A stretch of 64,000 nt of DNA, from assembly GCA_963727235.1 (NCBI GenBank), contig CAVSFZ010000014.1:119937-183936 (forward strand). The letters are read 5' to 3'. Source of the DNA: CAVPTL01 sp963727235. Its GTDB lineage: Bacteria; Actinomycetota; Thermoleophilia; Gaiellales; JAICJC01. Positions 1-7,380 of the stretch are shown in pieces (within the stretch, counting starts at the first letter, position 1; each line of letters starts with the position of its first letter). A program made the translations under genes and the position numbers. Below the pieces are notes generated by a model. The model saw only the letters and a list, made by a program, of their open reading frames with translations. It was not told the origin of the DNA and searched no databases.

Positions 1-2
1 GG

Positions 3-218
3 TCGCTGATGGTGGTGCTGATCGCGGTTGGGATCATGGATCTTCGGTGGATGGTGTTGCTGACCGTGGTCGTCACGCTCGAAAAGACCTGGCGCTACGG
101 CCCACAGGTGGCGCTGGTCGCGGGGATCGCCCTGATCGCCTTGGGACTGTTGGTGCCGTGGTATCCAGGGATTGTCCCCGGGGTGCACTCCACGCCCATG
201 CCGATAGGGTCGATGTGA
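3..218 (+). CDS. DUF2182 family membrane protein, C-terminal part
   Basis: This is the last 71 residues of a protein whose start lies before the window. The visible part has two hydrophobic segments around the motif GIMDLRWM and a following LEKTWRYG, which resembles the C-terminal end of DUF2182 predicted metal-binding integral membrane proteins. The family is known mainly from its genomic pairing with DUF1326 genes, and exactly such a gene follows with a 4-nt overlap (GTGA at 215-218). The pairing supports both calls. The biochemical role is not established. The reading frame is open from base 3 and ends in TGA. Confidence 0.72.
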   Translation, partial: SLMVVLIAVGIMDLRWMVLLTVVVTLEKTWRYGPQVALVAGIALIALGLLVPWYPGIVPGVHSTPMPIGSM

Positions 219-859
219 CCAACTCTTCCCAGATGTCGTCTGCCTGGCGCATCCAAGGTACGTATCTGGAGGTGTGCAACTGCGACGCGATCTGTCCGTG
301 TCGGCGCATCGACGGCGTCGCTGGTGGACGGTCAACCTATGGCTTTTGCACCGGGGTGTTGTCGTGGAAGATCACCGAGGGCAGCGTGTATGGCCTTGAT
401 CTAGCGTCGTTGTGTGCGGTGTTTGTGTCGTGGTATAGCGATGACGAGCCGGGCTCACCGTGGTCGTGGGTCTTGCACGTCGACGAGCGCGGAGATCAGC
501 GCCAGCAGGCCGCTCTCGCCGACGTCTTTTCCGGGCGTCTGGGCGGGACGCCGCTGAGCCAGTTCCCGTGGGCGTTCAAGCCCAGCCACATGCTCGCCGT
601 CGTCCCGAGCCGGATTGAGATCGACCACACCCCGGGACGCGGATGGTTCAAAGCAGGCTCCTCAGTCACCGTCAGAATCGCAGGCCCATACGAGACCCAG
701 AGCCCCGTGACGTGCATCATCCCCGGCCACGACCGCAACGGCCGCGAAGTCATCGCCGAACTCCTCGAAGTCCACGACCAACACTTCCAGTTCACCTACA
801 CCGGCCGGTGCGGCTATGAGGCTACCTTTGACTACTCGGCCCCCGAGTCGGCAGCCTAA
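215..859 (+). CDS. DUF1326 domain-containing protein
   Basis: The product is about 214 residues. Its N-terminal region carries the family signature GTYLEVCNCDAICPCRR, with three closely spaced cysteines (CNC...CPC) that look like a metal- or thiol-binding site. DUF1326 proteins have no settled function. They commonly sit next to DUF2182 membrane proteins, as here. The start chosen is GTG 215, which overlaps the upstream stop codon by 4 nt and implies translational coupling. An in-frame ATG at 233 would give a start only six residues before the conserved region and is an equally good alternative. The 3' end overlaps, antisense, the extended 3' end of the convergent SRPBCC gene. Confidence 0.8.
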   Translation: MTNSSQMSSAWRIQGTYLEVCNCDAICPCRRIDGVAGGRSTYGFCTGVLSWKITEGSVYGLDLASLCAVFVSWYSDDEPGSPWSWVLHVDERGDQRQQAALADVFSGRLGGTPLSQFPWAFKPSHMLAVVPSRIEIDHTPGRGWFKAGSSVTVRIAGPYETQSPVTCIIPGHDRNGREVIAELLEVHDQHFQFTYTGRCGYEATFDYSAPESAA

Positions 860-1436
860 GGCTCTGTCTATCGCTGCGCCGGTGTGAGAAGCTGCAACTA
901 CCGGGGCGTTCCCTTTTGGGGGGTGTGGCGCGACCCCGGTACCTGCTGGCTCGGGCGGCCGTCCGACCGTACCCCGATCGCTTCGGCCGCCCGACCAAGC
1001 TAGTTGCGCCGAGCGCTGACTCAATGATCTGTCGGAACCGCTCGTAGTCTCGCCGGAGACTTCGTTGCGCGAGCGGTCGAAGCAAGAAGCCCACCGGCCC
1101 GCCGGGTGTCGTCTCAACCTCAACCGCCACCACAGTCGATGTGCCATCAGGGTTGAGCGTTACCCGGGTCAGGCCTGATGTACCGCCGACCGACATCGTC
1201 GTCTCTAGGAACTGGTTGGTCTGTAATCCGGTGACCTCGCCGCGGGTCTCATATGAACGGGTACCCGAAAGGCAGTGAGCCGTGTAGTGGCAGCCAAGCG
1301 TGAAAGATCCGCCGCCCTCGACTGCGATCGACCGAAGCGAATCCGGCCAGGCGACAACCATCTTGTCCGGCTCGACGAGATAGGCGAACACGAGGTCGGG
1401 GGTCGCTGCGACGCGCAGGTTGAAGGTGATCCTCAC
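822..1436 (-). CDS. SRPBCC family protein with repeat-derived C-terminal tail
   Basis: Residues 1 to about 143 look like a START/polyketide-cyclase (SRPBCC) ligand-binding fold: an N-terminal strand VRITFNLRVAATPDLVFAYL, a central GRG-less beta region, and a C-terminal helix (RRDYERFRQIIESAL) typical of the family end. The following 60 or so residues are basic, of low complexity, and encoded by the 872-1000 repeat, so they are probably not part of the original protein. The start is taken at GTG 1436 because upstream in-frame sequence does not resemble the family. The ligand is unknown. The gene overlaps the convergent DUF1326 gene by about 38 nt. Confidence 0.6.
   Translation of the reverse strand: MRITFNLRVAATPDLVFAYLVEPDKMVVAWPDSLRSIAVEGGGSFTLGCHYTAHCLSGTRSYETRGEVTGLQTNQFLETTMSVGGTSGLTRVTLNPDGTSTVVAVEVETTPGGPVGFLLRPLAQRSLRRDYERFRQIIESALGATSLVGRPKRSGYGRTAARASRYRGRATPPKRERPGSCSFSHRRSDRQSLRLPTRGPSSQR
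872..1000. repeat. Interspersed repeat, copy A
   Basis: This 129-bp segment matches 5604-5734 with roughly 85-90% identity by eye. It contains a perfect 10-bp inverted repeat, TCGGGCGGCC and GGCCGCCCGA, separated by 24 nt. In copy B the arms change in a partly compensatory way. It begins just where the SRPBCC domain of the overlapping gene ends, so it appears to have been inserted at or to have replaced that gene's 3' end. It could be a small non-autonomous mobile element or a structured RNA. It encodes nothing recognisable. Confidence 0.7.
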
Positions 1437-1590
1437 GCTGGCGATCGTACAACCGGCCTCGGCTCGACGTTGGCGACGAGCAATCCAGGCTGTTAGCACG
1501 AATACGTACACGTGCCGGACGGCGGTTCCCATATCGCAGCATGGCCGTTGCCAACGACGAATGGTCGTATCAGGCCACTACTCCGACGGG

Positions 1591-2079
1591 TCAAGCGCGC
1601 CGCAGTGCGCGGGTCATGTGGTCAGCGGCGGCCTGGTTTTCTGCCAGGACGAAGAAGACGAGATTCTGGCGCACCGAGAAGCGATCTGCCCCCTGCTTCG
1701 AGCCTGAGGCGAGGATGATCGTGTGGGGCGGGCCGGACGCGAGGCGTGCCCTAAGGGTGTGGGCGTCGGCGTCGGACTTGCACACCCATGTCTGCGCCGT
1801 GTCCGCCGCGGTGTCGTGATAAAAGCCCATCAGCATCGCAGTGCAATGGTCGCGAAACACCGCGGGCCAGCTCGCTGCCAGACGAGGTTCGGCAGTGGTG
1901 ATGTCAAATCCGGCGCGTATCATCACCTGCCGGGCATCCTGGTAGGAGCGCCACGTCACGTGCGTCTGCTTCGTGGTCGTCGGATGGCTCGCAGACCCTG
2001 AGTCGCTCGCGCTTCCACAACCAGCGGCCAACAGTGCGGCAAAGACAACTGCGACCACGAGCCTGCTCAGCCGTGTCAT
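1591..2079 (-). CDS. Putative lipoprotein of unknown function
   Basis: The product is 162 residues. The start at ATG 2079 gives a classical lipoprotein signal: basic MTRLSR, a hydrophobic stretch, then the lipobox LLAAGC with cysteine about 23, followed by a serine-rich linker. The mature part has two further cysteines (DHCTAML and TWVCKSD), perhaps forming a disulfide, and an alanine-rich C-terminal helix. No family is recognised. It is probably anchored to the outer face of the membrane. It stands alone between the two SRPBCC genes on the same strand, and nothing in the context indicates a specific job. Confidence 0.65.
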   Translation of the reverse strand: MTRLSRLVVAVVFAALLAAGCGSASDSGSASHPTTTKQTHVTWRSYQDARQVMIRAGFDITTAEPRLAASWPAVFRDHCTAMLMGFYHDTAADTAQTWVCKSDADAHTLRARLASGPPHTIILASGSKQGADRFSVRQNLVFFVLAENQAAADHMTRALRRA

Positions 2080-2315
2080 ATCTCGTTTCGTTCGGCGTCC
2101 GAGTTCCCGTACCTGCGCGCCCTGATCGACCAAGAGTGGATCCATGGGTGGCAACCTCGACCCATCCACGCCGTGGCGATCTACCACACCAGCGGCGGTC
2201 TCATCGACCAGGTTCGCATGTTCATGGTCAAGGACTAGCCGCGCGTGTACACCTGGGCTCGCCACCCGGCTTCCGCGATGGTTGACGCCACCGCGGATTG
2301 CCCGCGAGCGGCAGT

Positions 2316-2954
2316 CTAGTTCCCGGTGCCGACCGGCTCAGGCGCGGATGCTTGCAGCGCTTCGGCGCGCTCCTTCACGCCAAGCAGCATGCGGCGGGTC
2401 ATGATGAACGCCGCTGGCTCCATGATGCCCATCCCCAGCCACGCGACGGGCGTGCTGGGTACGTGCTCGTTGCCGCGTGAGATCAGGCGCGTCCGTTGGT
2501 CGTCAAGCGGATATAGGCCGAACTCCCAGACCCATTCCATTCCCCGAGCCTTGGAGCTGAGTGCGAGTGCACGAGGGGGTTCCAGAACCGCCACCGTAAG
2601 TTCCTCGCGGCCCAAGAAGATCTTGTCACCTACGGCGAGATCTTGGAACTCAGGAAGGATCCGAATGGCACTGGGACGATCAAGGAAGCGAAAGAGTCGG
2701 TCGAGCCAGTCATAGCTGTACAGTCCGCCACGCTTGTAACCCATCTGGACAAGCCACGGCCAGATGTACTCCGGGGACGCATTGACGGTGACCGCCTGGG
2801 TCGAGGTGTGCGTAGGGTTGGAGATCAGCGCGTCGCCGGGCATTACCCGCGGTAACTCGTCGGGGGTCACCCCCCACCGACCCATCCACCGCCGAACAGG
2901 GAACCAGTAAACCAAAGCGAGCGCCAAAACTCCGACCACTCGTAGCAAACGCAT
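2316..2954 (-). CDS. Membrane-anchored SRPBCC family protein
   Basis: The product is 212 residues. A single N-terminal hydrophobic segment (residues 2-20, LLRVVGVLALALVYWF) precedes an SRPBCC-like domain with the features VTVNASPEYIWPWLVQMG and GLYSYDWLDRLF, typical of membrane-anchored SRPBCC proteins in actinobacteria. The start at ATG 2954 is supported by a very strong ribosome binding site, GGAAGGAGGT, at about 2961-2970. The ligand is unknown. The C-terminal half ends with an amphipathic segment (EPAAFIMTRRMLLGVKERAEAL) as in related proteins. It is divergently oriented from the secreted protein at 3303. Confidence 0.72.
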   Translation of the reverse strand: MRLLRVVGVLALALVYWFPVRRWMGRWGVTPDELPRVMPGDALISNPTHTSTQAVTVNASPEYIWPWLVQMGYKRGGLYSYDWLDRLFRFLDRPSAIRILPEFQDLAVGDKIFLGREELTVAVLEPPRALALSSKARGMEWVWEFGLYPLDDQRTRLISRGNEHVPSTPVAWLGMGIMEPAAFIMTRRMLLGVKERAEALQASAPEPVGTGN

Positions 2955-3302
2955 AGGCTTACCTCCTTCCCGTTGGAGCGTGGCACCGACCGACCGGCTC
3001 CGCAACGGGGATTACCACAATCAGCGTACGGGTTCCCCGCACAAAGCACCCTCCTCCCCCATCCACGCACGGTCGCCCTACATGGCTCCAACGCGCGCTG
3101 TTGATCACCGTCAAAGGACGGTCGCGCGTACAGATGGGCTGCCCTCGACACGAGTGGAACGCCCGAGTGCTCCAACCGCGTAGTAACCCGCGAGAGGTGT
3201 ACGCGGGTACGCCGATGCGGTTTGCAGGACACGGCGGGTACCTTGATCGACAAGGAGTGCGCATGTCTGTCGATTCCTAGTCGAATCTAGGAGGGTATAA
3301 CG
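2955..3302. other. Divergent intergenic region
   Basis: This is about 350 nt between two divergent genes. It holds the strong ribosome binding site of the leftward SRPBCC gene near 2961-2970 and an AGGAGG box at 3289-3294 serving the rightward gene at 3303. Promoters for both must lie here, but I do not see hexamers convincing enough to mark. No coding potential is apparent. Confidence 0.45.
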
Positions 3303-3833
3303 ATGAAGCGGCGATGGCGCCTAGGGGCCGTGTTCGGGTTGGTCAGTATCGCCGCGCTTGTCGCCTCGACAGCGTGGGGGGGCTTCGCTTATACGACCAC
3401 GGTTTCCGGCGATGGAGAGACCGCGATCAAGGTCGTCCGCGCCAACACCGGTTTCGGATTCACTGGGATTGACTGGGTAACGCCCACGGGAATGAAGACG
3501 TCGATCTCCATCCCCGCGCACGGAGGGATACTGACCGCACAGGTCACCGGCAACGCCCAACTCGAACAGTCCCCCTCCAGCCCCTCCTATCCGACCGTCT
3601 GCTGGGGCCGCCTCGTGCTGAACGGACACCCCCTCGGCACCACAGGCCCCACACGGATCTGGGCCGCAGACACCCCTAGTTCCGACATTGCATCCGTGAC
3701 ATTCATAGTGTTTGAGTCCAGCAACCGACTCGCGCACGGCACCTACTCCCTCGCCTTACAGACCAGGGTCACACCGTCAGGTGCGCACTGCGGCCTCTAC
3801 GACGTCAACATGAAGGTCGAGCGGTTTGGGTAG
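3303..3833 (+). CDS. Secreted protein of unknown function
   Basis: The product is 176 residues. An N-terminal Sec signal peptide is clear: MKRRWR, a hydrophobic core to about residue 22, and a likely cleavage after STAWG. The mature part is rich in Thr, Ser and Gly with a predicted beta character and two cysteines (TVCWGRL and AHCGLYD) that may form a disulfide. AGGAGG at 3289-3294 lies 8 nt before the ATG. No family is recognised. It probably is an exported beta-sandwich protein. Its 3' end overlaps the 3' end of the fragment on the opposite strand by about 29 nt. Confidence 0.65.
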   Translation: MKRRWRLGAVFGLVSIAALVASTAWGGFAYTTTVSGDGETAIKVVRANTGFGFTGIDWVTPTGMKTSISIPAHGGILTAQVTGNAQLEQSPSSPSYPTVCWGRLVLNGHPLGTTGPTRIWAADTPSSDIASVTFIVFESSNRLAHGTYSLALQTRVTPSGAHCGLYDVNMKVERFG

Positions 3834-4095
3834 CCAGCCTTCCGGCCTCGGTCGCCGCCGCCGTCCGGTACCCCTTTGTCGGCTCTCCCAAAAAGCTTTC
3901 CTTGACAACCGTTGAGACGCGCAATCCCCGCCGCCCCAACTGCCCTTCCAACTCGGCCAGTCTCTGGTCGATTTCCCGGATGTTCCCGTGATTACGAGCG
4001 TAGGTCAACACGAGTTCGGCGCGGCGATACCGCGCGAGGTCAACAGCCACATCAAGGGCACGCTCGGATGCGGAACTTCCGTCGCTGACCCGACA
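3805..4095 (-). pseudogene. Universal stress protein (UspA) fragment
   Basis: Read on the minus strand, this frame gives SDGSSASERALDVAVDLAR followed by AELVLTYAR, the first strand-helix-strand unit of a UspA domain (usually DGSPASERALxxAxxLA). The strand that should precede DGS is interrupted by an in-frame TGA at 4096-4098. The C-terminal half with the ATP-binding G-2x-G-9x-G signature is absent, replaced by unrelated sequence ending at 3805. The only start codon is GTG 4050, inside the domain. It is read as a remnant rather than a working gene; the intact UspA gene at 4535 lies nearby in the opposite direction. Confidence 0.5.
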
Positions 4096-4098
4096 TCA

Positions 4099-4534
4099 TG
4101 CCCCTACCACAGAGGGAGATTTTCATGATGATCATCGTTGTTGCAATAGCATCGGTGTGCGGCCCCACGTAAGCGTGTGGGGAACTACCCAATCACCTCC
4201 AACGCGCGACTGCCGCGATCGCTTCACCGGCCGCGGATCGCAAGCTCTGCCGGCGGCCAATGGGCGGGTCGGGTTGGTCGCCTTGACAGTGGGTAGCGGT
4301 CGGGCGTAGGTGCTTCTGCGCCGCTTAGGGCAGCCTAGTAGGGTGAAGCTGGTCGGAGGGATCGTAGAGGTGACTCGAACGTTCTTTCGGCCGGTGGATG
4401 AACGGCCAGCCGAAGCGGCGAGTATCCTTCCGTCCCGGCGAGCGGTGCCCGCCGATCCCGCTTGTAACGGGTTGTGCCCATAGCATGGTGAGCGGCTCTA
4501 CTGAGATCTGCTGGATGGGCAAGGAGAGGAGATC
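4099..4534. other. Intergenic region upstream of uspA
   Basis: About 435 nt separate the UspA fragment from the uspA gene. I see no convincing gene on either strand. The purine-rich AAGGAGAGGAG at about 4521-4531 is the ribosome binding site of the following gene. The rest has no repeat, tRNA or obvious promoter that I can identify. Confidence 0.4.
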
Positions 4535-5002
4535 GTGTCGACGATCTTGATTGCGACTGACGGTTCTGAGGCGTCTGAGGCGGCTTCGAAGCTTGGCTTG
4601 GAGATTGCGCGAGCGACCGGAGATGACGTTGTCTTCATCGCGGTTTGGGCGATGATCAGGAGCGGATTTGGTGTGCCGTACACCTACCTTGAAGACACCT
4701 GGCTGGAGGCCGAGAATGACCGAGCCGAGGAGGTGTTGGCGGCTTCCAAGGCACGCGCTGCGACGCTCGGCATCCAAGCCGAAACGATGTTGGTCGAGGG
4801 CTCGGCCGCCTATGAAATCTGCAAAGCAGCGGAGGACCGTGATGCACGCATGATCGTGATCGGGTCTCACGGGTGGGGCGCGCTTCGCGGATTCATGTAT
4901 GGAAGCGTGGTTGCTGAGGTGCTGAGAAGAGCGCCATGCCCTGTCCTGAGTGGAGCCCCGGCGTCTCGTGACCTGATTGACCCTGAAAAGACGGCTGTGT
5001 AG
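4535..5002 (+). CDS. Universal stress protein, UspA family
   Basis: The product is 155 residues, the usual size for a single UspA domain. The N-terminal strand STILIATDGSEASEAA and the C-terminal signature GSHGWGALRGFMYGSV, corresponding to the ATP-binding G-2x-G-9x-G(S/T) motif, are both present. It therefore likely belongs to the ATP-binding class of these cytoplasmic stress proteins. The start is GTG 4535, behind a strong AAGGAGAGGAG ribosome binding site. The C-terminal tail LIDPEKTAV extends a little past the domain. It stands alone in the island. Confidence 0.9.
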   Translation: MSTILIATDGSEASEAASKLGLEIARATGDDVVFIAVWAMIRSGFGVPYTYLEDTWLEAENDRAEEVLAASKARAATLGIQAETMLVEGSAAYEICKAAEDRDARMIVIGSHGWGALRGFMYGSVVAEVLRRAPCPVLSGAPASRDLIDPEKTAV

Positions 5003-5031
5003 GCGAGCGCTCCAGCAAGGTTATCTCCGCG

Positions 5032-5373
5032 ATGGCCGGCGGGGGCCCCCGCGTTCATGTCGACATCCGACCGCTGGTCTGCGGGTTGTCACGGAGCACG
5101 ATCCGTGCAGCCCCCGATGCGCCCCACGATCGCTGCTGTGAGCATGGCAGCGATAGGAGGTGCGACTTTGGCGAGTGTCTCGCAGGAGCTTTTGGGGAGT
5201 TCGGTGCAGGCACCAGGCGGTTTGAGTACAGGGTGATCGATACCGGCAAGCGCATCGAGGAGCAGCTCAATAGGCTGGGTGCGGGAGGCTGGCAGGTCGT
5301 GGGCGTGACGACGAAGAAGCAGCTCTTGATTGCGCCACCTCGGCGATCATCCTCATGCGTGAGGTGCAGTTAA
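5032..5373 (+). CDS. DUF4177-like small protein, start unclear and possibly degraded
   Basis: The only meaningful part of this frame is at 5215-5340, encoding FEYRVIDTGKRIEEQLNRLG and then GGWQVVGVTTKKQLLI. This is the core of the small DUF4177 family (FEYxVxxxxxxxxxxLNxxGxxGWExV). No ATG or GTG lies just before it in frame. A good ribosome binding site (TAGGAGG, 5154-5160) leads instead into a neighbouring frame that reaches a stop inside the domain. A one-base shift near 5215 would connect the two. The gene is either frameshifted or starts at an unrecognised codon, and the C-terminal residues look random. Confidence 0.4.
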   Translation: MAGGGPRVHVDIRPLVCGLSRSTIRAAPDAPHDRCCEHGSDRRCDFGECLAGAFGEFGAGTRRFEYRVIDTGKRIEEQLNRLGAGGWQVVGVTTKKQLLIAPPRRSSSCVRCS

Positions 5374-5598
5374 CCGGCTGACCAACGTGCGGATGGGAGA
5401 GGAGCCATACACACACGTCATCCTCAAGGGCAGTACTGGACAGGGCTGGGCGTCGCAGTGGGTGCTGGACTTGGCGCGACGGTTGGCGTGCTTGTCAGTG
5501 GCGGCGTCGGAATCGGCATCGGAATCGCGCTGGGCGTTGGCTTGGGTGTGGCGGCGGGCGCTATCGCCGACAACCGCTGGCCCCACCAGAACCGTTAG
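5374..5598 (+). CDS. Possible glycine-zipper small membrane protein
   Basis: In the frame ending at TAG 5596-5598 the sequence from 5443 encodes a strikingly regular glycine-rich hydrophobic stretch, GLGVAVGAGLGATVGVLV then GVGIGIGIALGVGLGVAAGA, ending in ADNRWPHQNR. The GxxxG periodicity is that of glycine-zipper membrane proteins. The region upstream in frame has no ATG; a GTG at 5458 would give a 46-residue product, and the actual start is unresolved. The span given runs from the preceding in-frame stop. It lies just downstream of the DUF4177-like gene in the same frame. Confidence 0.35.
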   Translation, partial: PADQRADGRGAIHTRHPQGQYWTGLGVAVGAGLGATVGVLVSGGVGIGIGIALGVGLGVAAGAIADNRWPHQNR

Positions 5599-5603
5599 TT
5601 ACC

Positions 5604-5734
5604 CGCTGCGCCGGTGTGGAGAAGCTGTACGCACCGGGGCGATCCCTCTCGGGGGGTGTGGCGCGAACCCTGGTACCTGCTGGCTCGGGTGACCGTCCGA
5701 CCGTACCCCGATCGCTTCGGCCACCCGACCAAGC
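5604..5734. repeat. Interspersed repeat, copy B
   Basis: This is the second copy of the 872-1000 repeat, in the same orientation, 131 bp long. The inverted repeat arms here are TCGGGTGACC and GGCCACCCGA. One position shows a C-G to T-A compensatory change relative to copy A. Another becomes A opposite C, which on the minus-strand RNA would still be a G-U wobble pair. It lies between the glycine-zipper-like frame and the nuclease fragment, with no gene of its own. Confidence 0.7.
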
Positions 5735-5989
5735 AACTCCCCGACGGGTTTCACCAAAGTGTCCAGGCCGGCCGCCGTGGTGACGCCGAGACTCCAAACG
5801 CGGTTGGTGGACGCCGGGAGCTCCTCACCACGGACCGGCCAGCAGTCCAAGCCTACGCCGGATTCTCGCAACTGCACACGTTTCCGACCGTCCCGGCGTA
5901 CCGGTTCTAGGGCCAACGCGAGTGTTCGCCGCATTTGGCGCATGTTTTGGAGCCGGAGGAGCTCGCGAGGACGACTATCGGGGCGACTC
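5735..5989. other. Non-coding stretch after repeat B
   Basis: About 255 nt with no recognisable gene on either strand. All frames here give arginine- and serine-rich translations without domain resemblance. It probably consists of decayed coding sequence, given the fragment that follows. Confidence 0.35.
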
Positions 5990-6184
5990 CGACTGAACTG
6001 CGACCAAGGCCGCGAACCCCTCGAAGAGGCCGGATGGCATTTCTATCGGGTGAGGTATTACGATTGGACAAGCGACCGAAAGGCTGTGGTGGCAGATATT
6101 CTGGCCGCACTTGAAGACGAGCCGGCCAACGACGTACTCGGACGATTCACGGCCGCGATACTTGGCGGCACAGGCGGCACTTGA
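5990..6184 (+). pseudogene. C-terminal fragment of a Vsr-like/REase_MTES_1575 nuclease domain
   Basis: The frame ending at TGA 6184 encodes EPLEEAGWHFYRVRYYDW, then TSDRKAVVADILAALED. This resembles the end of the restriction-endonuclease-fold domain found at the C-terminus of large DUF4011-type helicases and DUF559-like nucleases, where the consensus is roughly LxxxGWxxxRVWSxDWxxD followed by a helix. The upstream catalytic strands are missing, no start codon precedes it, and sequence upstream is not related. It is best read as a leftover 3' end of a larger gene. Family assignment rests on about 35 residues. Confidence 0.35.
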
Positions 6185-6412
6185 GGTTACAATCCAGTTG
6201 AGCGCATCGAGAGCGTGAGCGAGGGCATCTGGCCCTTTGACCTCACCGGCAACCCGAACCGTTCGGGTGCCCCCAGATTGAGATGCGGCCCTGGGGGCAA
6301 TCACGGAAAGCGGGGGTGCCATGCTGACTCGACCTACCCATCTTCGACCTGCGAGCAGAGCAAAAATCGGTCGATTCCGTACAGTAAAAGCCCCTTTTGT
6401 GGACGGCAACGC

Positions 6413-7117
6413 TTGACCAGCGGGTCGCGGGTGGTCGGCTACGTGCGGGTTTCCACCGACGAACAGGCGGACTCTGGGGCCGGATTGCAAGCTCAACGCG
6501 AGGCGATCTCGCGGGCCTGTTCACAACGTGGTTGGGAACTCGTCGAAGTCACTGAAGACGCTGGCTACAGTGCCTCCACTCTCGCCCGCCCCGGTTTGAA
6601 CAAAGCGCTCAATCTGGTCGAATCTGGAGCGGCGTCGGTTCTGTTGGTCGCGAAGATCGACCGGCTGTCCCGGTCGCTTTTGGACTTTGCCTCCTTGATG
6701 GAGCGATCGCGGAAGGGACGGTGGGCGCTGGTCGCCCTTGACCTGGGAGTCGACACGACCACCCCGGCAGGTGAGGCCATGGCGAACATGATGGCGACGT
6801 TCGCGCAGTTCGAGCGGCGCCTGATCGGGCAGCGCACTAAGGATGCGCTCGCGGTCAAGCGCGCTCAGGGCGTTCGACTCGGCCGGCCGCGGGTACTGCC
6901 CGACGACATCGTCCAGCGGATCTGGAGATCGCACCGCCGCGGGTCATCTCTTCGCAGTATCGCGCAGCGTCTCAACGATGACGCCATTCCCACAGCGCAC
7001 GGCGGGACGACGTGGCACCCGTCAACCGTCAAGGCCGTTATCTCCAGCGTCAGGCTGGAGCGCTCGCTTCCAACGAGCACGAAGAATGTCGTCACCCATT
7101 CCAAGTCGGCGAAATGA
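6413..7117 (+). CDS. Serine recombinase (resolvase/invertase type)
   Basis: The product is 234 residues from TTG 6413. The N-terminal resolvase domain begins VVGYVRVSTDEQ, with the nucleophilic serine at about residue 14. It continues with the family features GLQAQREAI, the arginine-containing KIDRLSRSLLD, and MANMMATFAQFERRLI. After the E-helix comes a short DNA-binding region: GRPRVLPDDIVQRI, then a helix-turn-helix-like SLRSIAQRLNDD and GGTTWHPSTVKAVI. This size fits small resolvases that act on DNA ends or res sites without needing a large zinc-ribbon domain. The frame is open upstream to 6215, but that sequence is unlike a recombinase. A GTG at 6431 is an alternative start. Confidence 0.85.
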   Translation: MTSGSRVVGYVRVSTDEQADSGAGLQAQREAISRACSQRGWELVEVTEDAGYSASTLARPGLNKALNLVESGAASVLLVAKIDRLSRSLLDFASLMERSRKGRWALVALDLGVDTTTPAGEAMANMMATFAQFERRLIGQRTKDALAVKRAQGVRLGRPRVLPDDIVQRIWRSHRRGSSLRSIAQRLNDDAIPTAHGGTTWHPSTVKAVISSVRLERSLPTSTKNVVTHSKSAK

Positions 7118-7380
7118 TGACTGAAGAGCGCGCTTTCCCCATGGTGGCTGAAGACCCCCTCCGAACCGCCAGCGCACCAAAGGGCCTGATCTCCGGGTTG
7201 CGCGATCGGACACAGCTGGCATGCGAGTCGGGCGTTCGGCTCGACGCGGGCCTGGTGGGCTCTGGATGGTGCGGTGTTATCTGTAACGGGCGGTCACAGT
7301 ACGCAGCGAGCCTCAGCGCGCGCTAGATACACAGACAAAAAGCCACCTAACCCGGGTTACGTAGCCAGACAGCGCGGCTG

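Noticed and set aside
6215..6412. N-terminal extension of the serine recombinase
   Set aside because: The 66 upstream codons do not resemble any recombinase and lack a ribosome binding site; a start at TTG 6413 fits the family.
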